Positions 18,627 to 26,968 are shown, numbered from the stretch's first letter. The stretch is 64,000 bases of DNA from Caproicibacterium argilliputei (GCF_029211325.2 NZ_CP135996.1:1302001-1366000), one strand, 5' to 3'. The notes: a model not told the origin generated them from the sequence alone. Numbers and translations are program-made.

Positions 18627-19496
18627 ATGTGGACCGAAAAAATGGACGAAATCCTTACCAGTCCGGCTGCCCGCCGAATTGTTCCTCAACTCTCTCCGGT
18701 CTATGGGGACGCCTATGTAGCACTGTGGCTGTTTAATGCCATTGGGCAGGAAATTGATAATATGGATTTGCACACGCAGGAACTGCCGCTGCAGGCGCTG
18801 CCGCAGACGGCTACATGGGGCATTCCATTTTGGGAAGAGGACTACGGCATAGCAAGGAACGATAATCTGCCTATGGAAGAACGGCGGCGTGAAGTACTCA
18901 GTAGAATACGCACACGGGCACCGATGAATCCGCAGTGGATTAAAACGGTGCTGCAGACGTTGACCGGGACAAGCGTGCAGATTACCGAAAACATCAGCAA
19001 GAATCGATTTGAGGTGATCTTCGGGAATGTCCTCGAAAATGCGGTCAAAGGTCGGGTCAGAGATAAACTGGAAGAGATAAAGCCGGCACACCTAATTTAT
19101 TTGATAGCGCAGACGATTCCCATTATATTTCGGGAAAAGAACACTCTAGCGGCAGATTATCAAGCGCTTTTCCACTTCGATTTTCGGAATGCCTTGCGGT
19201 TGCGTTGGTGGACTGTGCATTTTACTGTTGCAGAAGTTAACAACGTCTTTTCTCAATTTCTAATTCCTGTGCGTTTTTTGGAATTGGAGCAAGTGGAATG
19301 GCACCCTTCGGACTTGTTCTTTTTTCGGAACAGAGAGTTTACCAGTCTGCCGGCTTCCTGCGTCAGCTTTTCACTTCAAAATCGACAAAGGACAGATGGC
19401 ACGATGACCTACAACCGTCCATGGAAGTTTAATGGAAAAATCAAATTCAATGGAAAACAAAAATTCAATTCTGGAGTTACAAAGGAGGAATTCTGA
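18627..19496 (+). CDS. DUF2313 (YmfQ/XkdU-like) baseplate protein
   Basis: The 289-residue product starts just after the XkdT stop. Residues ~1-165 fit YmfQ/XkdU (P2 gpI-like): MNPQWIKTVLQTLTGTSVQI and EEIKPAHLIYLIAQTI. Residues ~190-289 are an extension ending in repeated FNGK/FNG units (KFNGKIKFNGKQKFNSG), seen on several clostridial phage members. Part of the baseplate wedge, possibly docking the fibre. Confidence 0.8.
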   Translation: MWTEKMDEILTSPAARRIVPQLSPVYGDAYVALWLFNAIGQEIDNMDLHTQELPLQALPQTATWGIPFWEEDYGIARNDNLPMEERRREVLSRIRTRAPMNPQWIKTVLQTLTGTSVQITENISKNRFEVIFGNVLENAVKGRVRDKLEEIKPAHLIYLIAQTIPIIFREKNTLAADYQALFHFDFRNALRLRWWTVHFTVAEVNNVFSQFLIPVRFLELEQVEWHPSDLFFFRNREFTSLPASCVSFSLQNRQRTDGTMTYNRPWKFNGKIKFNGKQKFNSGVTKEEF

Positions 19497-19891
19497 TGGC
19501 GGATGAAACAAATACCATTACACAGTACCGGCGGAAACTGCTTGCACAGATTACAAGTGGAACCATTACTGCAATTCCAAAAGTCAAGTACATTGCTGTA
19601 GGTACAGGTGGGTTAAATTCGGACGGTACACCTAAAGTGCCGCCGGCATCCCAGACGGATTTAGAGAATGAGTTGAAGCGCTTCGACGTTGGTACGCCAA
19701 CGTTTCCAGTAGATACCACGGCAAGGTACACTGTCGATATTCATGAAACAGACGCGGATATCGACGGGCAGTATTTAAGTGAATTTGCGTTGGTAGACGA
19801 AGCCGGCAAGTTGTGTGCCATTCGTAACACTATGAAAAAGGGCAAATCTGCTGGGGAGCAACTGACGATTACAATGGACGATGTGTTTTAA
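19496..19891 (+). CDS. Tail-collar/fibre N-terminal domain protein
   Basis: The 131-residue product, ribosome binding site AAAGGAGGAATTC, is almost all a phage tail-collar domain: YRRKLLAQITSGTI, PKVKYIAVGTGG, GQYLSEFALVDEAGKL. This domain usually starts longer fibres and attaches them to the baseplate. Here it is a stand-alone protein followed by a second short fibre-like protein. Confidence 0.75.
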   Translation: MADETNTITQYRRKLLAQITSGTITAIPKVKYIAVGTGGLNSDGTPKVPPASQTDLENELKRFDVGTPTFPVDTTARYTVDIHETDADIDGQYLSEFALVDEAGKLCAIRNTMKKGKSAGEQLTITMDDVF

Positions 19892-19906
19892 GGAGGCGAA
19901 ACCGCA

Positions 19907-20329
19907 TTGGCTGATAGACCCAACTATACATTAGAGGATAATCCGGTATATACGGAAGAAATTCCTGCAATTCAGAATGATGATGATGTAAGCGCGGATA
20001 AAGTAGTGAATCCGCTGATTACAAAAATTCTGAACAATCAGAAAGCCAACCATCAGCTGGCGCAAGCGGCAAAAAGCAGTGCGGACAGTGCCGGGCAGAC
20101 AGCGGGAAAGGCAATCCCACTGACGCAGAAAGGTGCGGCGAACGGTGTGCCGACACTGGACAGCGCCGGGAAGATTCCCAAGGCGCAGCTGCCGACTGTG
20201 GGCGGCTATGTGCGGCAGTCCTCATCGCCGAGCGACAGTAGCCTGCTGTGGATTGACTCCGGAAACAGTAACAAAATGAAATATTACAATGGCAGTTCGT
20301 GGGTGCCGGTGCCTGCGACATGGGGGTGA
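19907..20329 (+). CDS. Short tail fibre-like protein
   Basis: TTG start, decided by AAGGAGGCGAAACCGCA; 140 residues. An acidic N-terminus and a helix (KILNNQKANHQLAQAAKSS) lead to the repeat-like GVPTLDSAGKIPKAQLPTVGG and a C-terminal LLWIDSGNSNKMKYYNGSSWVPV tip. The LDSAGKIPxxQLP motif is widespread in phage tail fibres. It directly precedes the Cys-rich protein. Confidence 0.7.
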   Translation: MADRPNYTLEDNPVYTEEIPAIQNDDDVSADKVVNPLITKILNNQKANHQLAQAAKSSADSAGQTAGKAIPLTQKGAANGVPTLDSAGKIPKAQLPTVGGYVRQSSSPSDSSLLWIDSGNSNKMKYYNGSSWVPVPATWG

Positions 20330-20333
20330 TTTT

Positions 20334-20996
20334 ATGATAACAGCGAGTCAGCTTGTCACGCTGAAAGCCAGCGTGGACAAGGAAATGAAACGCCGGTGCT
20401 ATTATGGCAGCATGACTGCCTATGCCGGTAGCAGCTACGCGTTCCAGACAACGCCGGTTGCGGGGGATACCGTTAAGGCACAACAGGGCAATGCCGTGAT
20501 TCAGCCGCTCAATGCGGTCAATCCTATTAGCGGGCTTCCGTCCGCAGCCGCTGGGGAGGTTGTACCGGCGACCTTTGACAATGACAAGCTCACGAAAGTA
20601 GTCAATGCCCTGTCCAATATGACGACCACAACCACTAGTCCCGGCTGTGCAGCATCCTGTTCCGGCCTGTGCCACACGCAGTGCAGCACAACGTGTTCTG
20701 GGTGCAGCGGGTGTTCGTCTTGCTCTGGGACTTGTAATGGTTGTAATGGTTGCACTGGGACTTGCAATGGTTGTACAAACTGCACTAGCTGTTCCGGATG
20801 TTCTAGCAGCTGCAACGATCAATGTGCAACTTGTATGGGATCGTGCGGAGGTGCCTGTGGCGGCTGTTCTGGCTGTTCTGGCTGTGGTAATGGATGCGGT
20901 GCATGCGGCACAGGTTGCAATTCAGGATGCAGTATGGGATGTGCCCGAGGCTGTACAAGTTGTTCTGGCGGATGTTATGGCGGTGGAATGGCCTAA
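20334..20996 (+). CDS. Cys-rich repeat protein of the tail region, probable radical SAM substrate
   Basis: Start at ATG 20334 after GGGGGTGATTTT; 220 residues. Residues 1-103 are a leader-like domain of the sort encoded after clostridial phage fibres. Residues 105-~215 contain 32 cysteines, and every neighbouring pair is separated by exactly two or three residues, mostly Ser, Gly, Thr and Asn (CSGC, CNGC, CSGTC units). There is a free Gly-rich tail of about six residues and no signal peptide. A 100-residue gene and a radical SAM/SPASM gene follow on the same strand with tight spacing. The likely reading is a phage structural or tail-tip protein whose cysteines are cross-linked after translation. 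The modification itself is inference. Confidence 0.75.
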   Translation: MITASQLVTLKASVDKEMKRRCYYGSMTAYAGSSYAFQTTPVAGDTVKAQQGNAVIQPLNAVNPISGLPSAAAGEVVPATFDNDKLTKVVNALSNMTTTTTSPGCAASCSGLCHTQCSTTCSGCSGCSSCSGTCNGCNGCTGTCNGCTNCTSCSGCSSSCNDQCATCMGSCGGACGGCSGCSGCGNGCGACGTGCNSGCSMGCARGCTSCSGGCYGGGMA

Positions 20997-21015
20997 ATTG
21001 GAAAGGAAAACCAAT

Positions 21016-21318
21016 ATGCAATATAAGTTGAAAGTTGAAGAAAGCCTGTTAAACTATCTTGAAGCGCTCATGTATGAGTGCGGCAGAACAAAAGAAATTG
21101 TGGCTTATATGCTTGGCAACAATTTTGATACCACATCTGATTCCTTCAAACAGTGGGAAAAAGACAATCAAAAAGCATACATTGAATATTCTCACGCAAA
21201 AGAAACAATGACAAAAGAAGTCATCCCTAAGCTCTTGCCAGAAATTAAAGGAAAGCCTTTTCAGTGGGAAGTCGATTTTTATAATAAGGAAGTGGTAGTA
21301 AATGTACCACAGAATTGA
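21016..21318 (+). CDS. Small accessory protein of the Cys-rich/radical SAM module
   Basis: Start set at ATG 21016 after GGAAAGGAAAACC; upstream in-frame sequence belongs to the Cys-rich gene. The 100-residue acidic, mostly helical protein has one cysteine and no signal or membrane segment. It lies between precursor and radical SAM enzyme and overlaps the latter by 17 bases, so the two are probably co-translated. Its place suggests a peptide-binding helper such as the small partner proteins of CXXX-repeat systems. I do not recognise a family by sequence alone. Confidence 0.65.
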   Translation: MQYKLKVEESLLNYLEALMYECGRTKEIVAYMLGNNFDTTSDSFKQWEKDNQKAYIEYSHAKETMTKEVIPKLLPEIKGKPFQWEVDFYNKEVVVNVPQN

Positions 21319-22621
21319 GCAGTATCAAGACTATATCGCACGACTATTTCCACCAACTGCGAAAATCAAGTCAGGTAATGGCAGGGTGCTGTCGCGGACG
21401 GTTACTTTACAGGTAACTGATGCCTGTAACTTGTGCTGTACCTACTGTTATCAAACGCACAAGCAGCACCATGTGATGGATTTTAATACGGCAAAAGAAT
21501 TCATTGATATGTTGCTTTCCGACCGGTACGCATACATCAACACCAAGAATTCTCCTGGCATTATCATCGAATTTATTGGCGGCGAACCGTTTCTTGCTAT
21601 TGACCTGATTTCAAAAATTTCAGACTACTTTATTGAACAAGTGGTAAAGCAACATCATCCGTGGGCAACTAAATTTATGTTTTCGATTTGCTCAAACGGT
21701 ACGCTATATTTTGACCCACGTGTTCAGGGATACATAAAGAAGCACCTTAATCATCTCTCTTTTTCGATTTCTGTTGATGGATGTAAGGAACTGCATGATG
21801 CCTGTCGGGTATTTCCGGATGGTTCAGGTAGCTATGATATGGCAATCAAAGCTGTAAATCATTTTCGCTCTCATTTTCACGGAGAGATGGGCAGCAAAAT
21901 GACACTTGCCCCCGCAAATATCAAGTACACAGCGATGGCCGCCGAAAATCTTGTCAATTTAGGTTATTCTCAAATCTTTTTGAATTGCGTTTTTGAAAAA
22001 GGCTGGACAGCAGAACACGCCAAAATCCTATATCAGCAACTAAAAAAGCTTGCTGATTTTTTATTGGGCAATAATCTTGAAAATGATATTTACCTGTCAA
22101 TTTTCGAAGAGAACTTAGGACACAAAATGGCTGAAACTGACAACGACAACTGGTGCGGTGGCACTGGCTGTATGATTGCGGCAGACTATAAGGGCGATAT
22201 TTTTCCATGTTTACGCTACATGGAGAGTAGCTTGGGCAATGCACAACCGCCAATGGTTATTGGGACTGTTCAGGATGGCATCATGGCAACGCAAAAGCAG
22301 AAGGACTGTGTAAATTGTTTGCGGTGCATTACCCGCCGCAGCCAGAGTACAGAAGATTGTTTTAATTGCCCAATCGGGCAGGGGTGCGCATGGTGCAGTG
22401 CTTACAATTATCAGGAGTTCGGTACAGCAAACCACAGGGCAACGTACATTTGCGAGATGCACAAAGCCCGTGTGCTGGCAAATGTGTACTTCTGGAACAA
22501 AAAATATCAAAAGCACAAAGAAAACAAGGTATTTCGCAACAACGTACCTGAAACATGGGCGCTGCGGATTATCGATAAAAATGAGCTTGATATGCTCAAT
22601 ATACTTGCAAAGGAGAACTGA
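21302..22621 (+). CDS. Radical SAM/SPASM peptide maturase
   Basis: The 439-residue product has the radical SAM cluster motif C42-x3-C46-x2-C49 (CNLCCTYCYQ), followed by the glycine-rich SAM segment EFIGGEPFL. The C-terminal third has many further cysteines in SPASM style (GCMIAADYKGDIFPCLRY, then CVNCLRC, CFNCPIGQGCAWC, and a last CEMH), able to hold auxiliary Fe-S clusters. Such enzymes install thioether or carbon-carbon cross-links in ribosomal peptides. From memory it is closest to the CXXX-repeat target family, which needs a profile search. The gene is tightly coupled to the accessory gene and follows the Cys-rich protein. Presence inside a phage tail operon is unusual. Confidence 0.85.
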   Translation: MYHRIEQYQDYIARLFPPTAKIKSGNGRVLSRTVTLQVTDACNLCCTYCYQTHKQHHVMDFNTAKEFIDMLLSDRYAYINTKNSPGIIIEFIGGEPFLAIDLISKISDYFIEQVVKQHHPWATKFMFSICSNGTLYFDPRVQGYIKKHLNHLSFSISVDGCKELHDACRVFPDGSGSYDMAIKAVNHFRSHFHGEMGSKMTLAPANIKYTAMAAENLVNLGYSQIFLNCVFEKGWTAEHAKILYQQLKKLADFLLGNNLENDIYLSIFEENLGHKMAETDNDNWCGGTGCMIAADYKGDIFPCLRYMESSLGNAQPPMVIGTVQDGIMATQKQKDCVNCLRCITRRSQSTEDCFNCPIGQGCAWCSAYNYQEFGTANHRATYICEMHKARVLANVYFWNKKYQKHKENKVFRNNVPETWALRIIDKNELDMLNILAKEN

Positions 22622-22626
22622 TTATT

Positions 22627-22944
22627 ATGGCGGAAATCAAGTATGTGAAGTTTGCAGATGCAACAGTTATCGAGGCGACTCAGGTGTCTGAAAGTATGCA
22701 GCAGGACAGCAGTGGAAGAAAAATGGAGGTACTGCTTATTCAAATCGACACTGACAGCATTGAAAACAAGGTTAATGAATTGGTAGCAGAAATCACAGCT
22801 GCTGGTCTTGCGGATGTCAACATTTTTGCTGACAAGGAGTGCACAAATAAAATCTTTGTTGGTGGTGCTTACAAATCTGTCCTCAGCATTACGGCAACAG
22901 TGCGCGCCTGCGGGCTGCTGTACAGTGTATCGCTGTCTAAGTAA
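22627..22944 (+). CDS. Unknown small protein between radical SAM and endolysin genes
   Basis: The 105-residue protein, with AGGAGAACTGATT before ATG, has alternating strands and one helix (YVKFADATVIEATQVSES, VLLIQIDTDSIENKVNELVAEI, VLSITATVRACGLLYSVSL). It contains two cysteines and no signal peptide. I do not recognise it. It could belong to the Cys-rich module or be an ordinary late phage protein like those found before lysins. Confidence 0.6.
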   Translation: MAEIKYVKFADATVIEATQVSESMQQDSSGRKMEVLLIQIDTDSIENKVNELVAEITAAGLADVNIFADKECTNKIFVGGAYKSVLSITATVRACGLLYSVSLSK

Positions 22945-22959
22945 GGGAGGGGTGAGAAT

Positions 22960-24141
22960 ATGAGTTATAAAGGCATTGATGTCAGTTACTGCAATGGTAA
23001 GGTGGACTGGCTGAAAGCTAAATCTGCCGGCCTGCAGTTTGCTATCCTCCAACTGGGGTATGGCAGCGACTGCGCATCACAGGATGATGCGCAGTTTGCG
23101 CGTAATGTAAGTGAGTGTGAGCGCCTTGGGATTCCCTGGGGCGCTTATTTATATAGTTACGCACAAACGGTGGCAGGAGCGCAGAGCGAGCTGCAGCATA
23201 TGCTACGGCTGCTGCGCGGACACCATCCGCAGTACCCGGTGTTTATCGACATGGAGGACGCAGACGGATACAAGGCAAAGCACGGCGGCATCCCAGACAG
23301 AGCAACCAATACAGCAATCATCAAAGCTGTGTGCAGCGGTCTGCAGCAGGCCGGGTACAAGGCAGGATATTACGTCAATAAGGATTGGTACGACAACCGC
23401 ATTGACGCGGCGCAACTGTCAGCGTATGAATTTTGGTATGCACGGCCGGGTGTGTCTGCACCGGACAAGTATTGTGATATTTGGCAATCGGAGTTTGGTG
23501 AGGACTCCGGTAAATGGCCGGGAGCAAATATCCCGGGCAAGGGTTGCGACACGAACGTGTGCTATACCAATTATGGTGTAAACAGCAATGGCACACCCGC
23601 TGTCCGGACGCTGCCAGCACTTGCACCGACCGGGGCAGCATTTGTCAGTGACACCACTACCACCGTATCGCTAAAACACGGGCAATCCTACACGGTCAAA
23701 GTAACCTGTCCGGTCGGTCGGCCTTCGCTGGCTGCCGGCACCGGCGGCACGGTAGACATTACTTACCAGAGTTGCAACGGCAGCAGCTATTACTACAAGC
23801 TGACCGCGATCGGCAAGGTAGGCACGGAAACCGGCATCTACATTAACGGTCACAAGCCATCTACTATGGTGGTGCGAATTGTTACCGCCTGCAGCAGCGA
23901 TACGACTGTTAACCTGTCCCGCAAGGTGGGGGAGTGCTACACGGTCGGGCTTACCTGCTCCACAAAGCCAACCGTCACGGCTGGCACCGGTGGTATTGTA
24001 ACGATTGCAGGTGTGTACCCCAATGGCAACGGCAAGTGGCTGTGTCCGATTGTGGCAGTTCGGTCGGGTGTCACTGGAATCTATACGGAAATTAAAGAAG
24101 AGGGAAGTCCGGTGAAACGATTCGAGTTCAAGGTGGTGTAA
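22960..24141 (+). CDS. GH25 endolysin with two C-terminal Ig-like modules
   Basis: The 393-residue product, ribosome binding site AGGGAGGGGTGAG, starts with a GH25 muramidase domain (residues ~1-200): KGIDVSYCNGKVDW with the first catalytic Asp, and FIDMED with the Asp-x-Glu pair. It hydrolyses the glycan of peptidoglycan to release virions. Residues ~226-311 and ~312-393 are two copies of a beta module with the pattern DTTxxVSL, Y-TV-VTC, P-x-AGTGGxVxI and GIY. The same module is inserted in the LysM baseplate protein. No signal peptide, so export would depend on the holin. Confidence 0.9.
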   Translation: MSYKGIDVSYCNGKVDWLKAKSAGLQFAILQLGYGSDCASQDDAQFARNVSECERLGIPWGAYLYSYAQTVAGAQSELQHMLRLLRGHHPQYPVFIDMEDADGYKAKHGGIPDRATNTAIIKAVCSGLQQAGYKAGYYVNKDWYDNRIDAAQLSAYEFWYARPGVSAPDKYCDIWQSEFGEDSGKWPGANIPGKGCDTNVCYTNYGVNSNGTPAVRTLPALAPTGAAFVSDTTTTVSLKHGQSYTVKVTCPVGRPSLAAGTGGTVDITYQSCNGSSYYYKLTAIGKVGTETGIYINGHKPSTMVVRIVTACSSDTTVNLSRKVGECYTVGLTCSTKPTVTAGTGGIVTIAGVYPNGNGKWLCPIVAVRSGVTGIYTEIKEEGSPVKRFEFKVV

Positions 24142-24143
24142 TT

Positions 24144-24431
24144 GTGGATCATGATGATATTGCTGTGCAGGCATGGGAAAGCTCGAAATCCGCCCACCAC
24201 AGGATTGATGAATTGGAAGCGGAAGTTAAGGATATTCGCGGATTGACTGCTGCGATGGCAACCGTGAATACAAAAGTGGATGGGCTGGAATCGGACGTGC
24301 GGGAAATCAAAACGGATGTAAAAAGTATATCGGCTCGTCCGGTGCAATGGTGGGATAAACTCATTGCCGGAATCATTGGAGCAATAGGGACAGGCGTTGC
24401 AGCGGCAATCCTGTCGCTGCTATTTAAATAA
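24144..24431 (+). CDS. XhlA-like lysis-associated membrane protein
   Basis: GTG start two bases after the endolysin stop; 95 residues. A coiled-coil N-terminal part (HRIDELEAEVKDIRGLTAAM, then VDGLESDVREIKTDVKSI) is followed by one membrane helix at ~70-95 (IAGIIGAIGTGVAAAILSLLF). That arrangement matches XhlA, the haemolysin-type partner of PBSX holin XhlB. Confidence 0.75.
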   Translation: MDHDDIAVQAWESSKSAHHRIDELEAEVKDIRGLTAAMATVNTKVDGLESDVREIKTDVKSISARPVQWWDKLIAGIIGAIGTGVAAAILSLLFK

Positions 24432-24446
24432 TTGGAGGTACATATT

Positions 24447-24899
24447 ATGGATTTGACTATGGTGATTATCGTGTTTGGCGTAGGCTTTGCAATTACCGCC
24501 TGCGGTTGGATGGTGACGCTGCTGCGGTCTAAGGGGGTCAACGTCCAGGGAGGCGTGAATACCGCGCAACGAGTGCTGGACGTTGCCGATACTGTGACAG
24601 ACGCTGCGGCTGCAATCGTACCCAGCCCGGTAACATCCGCACTGCAAAAGATTGTGGACGCTGCGAAAGTCGGCGTGAACAGCGCAGAGCAGTTGTACTG
24701 CAACGGCAGCATTACTGCTGACCAGCGCAAGGCCGAAGCTGAAAAGGTGCTTAAAACGGCTCTCGGTATTGACGGTATCGCCTACGAAGGTGACGTGGCA
24801 AGTCTTGGCGACTCGGCGATTGAGGCAGCGGTTAAGGCTCTGCCGGCAACTGGCACGAAAAAGGCCGCCAATACAATAGAGACAACACAGACCACATAA
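24447..24899 (+). CDS. LLH-family phage holin
   Basis: Start at ATG 24447 because TTGGAGGTACAT precedes it; a TTG fifteen bases earlier sits inside the ribosome binding site. The 150-residue product has one N-terminal membrane segment (VIIVFGVGFAITACGWMVTLL) and then a soluble helical domain with LQKIVDAAKVGVNSAEQLY, as in LLH holins. It makes the lesion that lets the endolysin out and is the last gene before the late terminator. Confidence 0.75.
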   Translation: MDLTMVIIVFGVGFAITACGWMVTLLRSKGVNVQGGVNTAQRVLDVADTVTDAAAAIVPSPVTSALQKIVDAAKVGVNSAEQLYCNGSITADQRKAEAEKVLKTALGIDGIAYEGDVASLGDSAIEAAVKALPATGTKKAANTIETTQTT

Positions 24900-24922
24900 T
24901 GGAGAATTTGAATGTATAAAGC

Positions 24923-24971
24923 AACGCCCCTGACTTCTCACTTACAAAGTGGGAGGCCAGGGGCGTTTTTG
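24923..24971 (+). terminator. Terminator of the phage late operon
   Basis: A 10-bp stem (AACGCCCCTG with CAGGGGCGTT) around a 24-base loop, which itself contains a small hairpin, is followed by five T. It closes the structural and lysis operon. Confidence 0.85.
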
Positions 24972-25078
24972 TTGTTTCCGGAACTAAAGAGTCGAAATTA
25001 CATGTTGCAATTTATAAAATGTGCTTTTTACTATTTAAATAACACTAATTTTGTGGTACACTAAAATTCAAATAGTTG

Positions 25079-25107
25079 TTGACAAAGATAAAATAAAGTG
25101 ATAATAT
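25079..25107 (+). promoter_or_regulatory. Promoter of the RNase HI-RnlA/RnlB pair
   Basis: TTGACA at 25079-25084, a 17-base spacer and TAATAT at 25102-25107; an overlapping perfect TATAAT begins at 25105. It lies just after the phage terminator, so the cassette is transcribed independently of the lytic genes. The 24972-25078 stretch upstream holds no gene. Confidence 0.75.
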
Positions 25108-25137
25108 AATCAACTGCGCAAAGGGGAACTGGAAAAT

Positions 25138-26580
25138 TTGCCCAAAAAATATTATGCTGTTAAAAAAGGTTATAATCCCGGAATTTATAAAACATGGGAC
25201 GATTGTAAAAGGCAAGTAGATGGATTTTCAGGAGCATCTTATAAAGCATTTGCATCACAAGAAGATGCTCTGAGTTTTTTGGGAATGCCAATCACACATG
25301 AAACTAAAGCAGTTGAGTCCTCCAAGGTAACGCCTTCAGCTGAAGCCGTTGCCTATGTGGATGGGAGCTATGATGACAATGTAAAAGCATTTGCCTATGG
25401 AGTGGTTATCTTCTATGATGGAATCGAAGAGCACTTTTCCGCAAGAATGAATAATCCAGAATTGATTGGAATGCGGAATGTTGCTGGAGAAATTAAGGCA
25501 GCAGAAAAGGCGATACAATTTTGTATAGATCATAACATAAAAAGTGTCGACATATATCATGATTACGAAGGCATTGCAAAATGGTGTACTGGAGAATGGA
25601 AAGCTAATCTCGTAGGCACAAAAGATTACAAAGTCTTCTATGAGAGTATAAAATCAAAGATAAATGTCAATTTTATAAAGGTAAAAGGCCATTCTGGCGA
25701 TAAATTTAATGATCTTGCCGACCAACTTGCAAAAAGCGCTTTAGGCCTTGAAAAGCAGCCGGATATTACACAAGGCATAAATAGCATGACGGCAAACAAT
25801 ATAAAAAGAGAAGATTTTGAGGCAATATTAGAGTTGCTCAAGGAAGATATCCCTGATTTGCGCTTTGAAAAGAGTGCTCAGCCATATGGTCAGGGATATT
25901 TGCTTATGTCAGATATTCCTCATAAGCAGAAACTGAAAATTGTACATTTTGATGGCAAGAATAAACTGTGGCTTCAAGGGAAAAAGGAGGAATTGTTTAA
26001 TCAGCTTTCCTTATATATTGTTGAGTTGCTTGAAACAGATGAGGTTCCTCGCTTTTTAAACTCTGTTTACCAGTTACATGTCGACGAGGATGTTGTGGAG
26101 ACAAAATATTGTGAAAAGTTGCCACACGCCTCGCAGCATGTTTCCGATAAAATAAGCCGGACACTTCATCAGGCTATATATAACTTAAATATAGATGAAG
26201 CGCCCTATGACGCTACATTTATTGCTGAACCAGCAATAAGAGTGCTGGAGCCTATCTTAAAACTGGCATTAGGCGAGCATGGTTTGCCTTTGAGAAAAGA
26301 TAAAAAAGATCAATATGATACTTTCTTCGTGTTCAAGAAAGTAAAAGGCACAGATATTTACAAAATAAAACCCGCCTATATCAAACCCGAGTATTCGCAG
26401 GAGTTCTTGGATTATCTGTCAAAACTTTATACATATTTTCATCAGTATCGGCATACACTTTTTCATTGGGATGATCCTACCGATGCAGTCGATACAACAC
26501 GATTGCTAAATACACCAAACGAGGCCCATACGCTAATACTTGAAACGCTTAAACTAATTGATGACTACTTTACATTATAA
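25138..26580 (+). CDS. Viroplasmin-RNase HI-RnlA fusion toxin
   Basis: TTG start (PKKYYAVKKG follows, the normal start of a viroplasmin domain) with AAGGGGAACT upstream; 480 residues. Residues 1-50 are the viroplasmin domain that binds RNA-DNA hybrids. Residues ~68-205 are RNase HI with its acidic residues in YVDGSYDD, GEIKAAEKAI, YHDYEGI and FNDLADQLAK. Residues ~220-480 match RnlA (RNase LS) including the HEPN motif R438-x4-H443 in YRHTLFHWDD. E. coli RnlA is an mRNA-degrading toxin released when phage T4 shuts off RnlB, and RNase HI is known to stimulate RnlA, so the fusion joins a known functional pair. An RnlB gene follows. The DNA is AT-rich relative to the phage genes. Confidence 0.85.
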   Translation: MPKKYYAVKKGYNPGIYKTWDDCKRQVDGFSGASYKAFASQEDALSFLGMPITHETKAVESSKVTPSAEAVAYVDGSYDDNVKAFAYGVVIFYDGIEEHFSARMNNPELIGMRNVAGEIKAAEKAIQFCIDHNIKSVDIYHDYEGIAKWCTGEWKANLVGTKDYKVFYESIKSKINVNFIKVKGHSGDKFNDLADQLAKSALGLEKQPDITQGINSMTANNIKREDFEAILELLKEDIPDLRFEKSAQPYGQGYLLMSDIPHKQKLKIVHFDGKNKLWLQGKKEELFNQLSLYIVELLETDEVPRFLNSVYQLHVDEDVVETKYCEKLPHASQHVSDKISRTLHQAIYNLNIDEAPYDATFIAEPAIRVLEPILKLALGEHGLPLRKDKKDQYDTFFVFKKVKGTDIYKIKPAYIKPEYSQEFLDYLSKLYTYFHQYRHTLFHWDDPTDAVDTTRLLNTPNEAHTLILETLKLIDDYFTL

Positions 26581-26605
26581 AATGGAAATTAAGGGGGCGG
26601 AGCAG

Positions 26606-26968
26606 ATGGATAAGTTTTACGTGTCAAAACTGGAAAATTTCAATGATTTTATTGCGCTATTACTTTTGACAAATTCAGATGCTCCGTTGACTCCAATTGA
26701 TGAAATTGAAAAAGCCGTGTCATCTATGGAATATGGGCACATTATAATTGACCAAATACTACATTCTGGTAATAGTAAAGATAGATTTATTACCTTAGAT
26801 GTGAAGAATGGGAAAGTAGTTAGGAATTCAATTTCATTTTATACCGTTCCAAAAGATGCGTATGTTCGTAATATATCAAGGAATTTGCTTTTTCAACATA
26901 ATTTGATTGACTTTTCTATTTTATCCTCAATCCAAAAGAGAATGTTAAAAAGCGGGATTTCAATTTAA
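26606..26968 (+). CDS. rnlB: RnlB-family antitoxin
   Basis: Start set at ATG 26606 after AAGGGGGCGGAGC; 120 residues, as in E. coli RnlB (about 123). The segment PLTPIDEIEKAV, GHIIIDQILHSGN and DRFITLDVKNGKV lines up with the conserved core of RnlB. RnlB binds RnlA and blocks its RNase, and its rapid loss during phage infection frees the toxin. It lies 25 bases after the toxin gene, so the pair is one transcript. Confidence 0.85.
   Translation: MDKFYVSKLENFNDFIALLLLTNSDAPLTPIDEIEKAVSSMEYGHIIIDQILHSGNSKDRFITLDVKNGKVVRNSISFYTVPKDAYVRNISRNLLFQHNLIDFSILSSIQKRMLKSGISI

Noticed and set aside
20647..21015. Second + strand frame over the Cys-rich region, in frame with the 100-residue gene
   Set aside because: It is the +1 reading of the TGT/TGC repeat; the gene proper starts at ATG 21016 with its own ribosome binding site.
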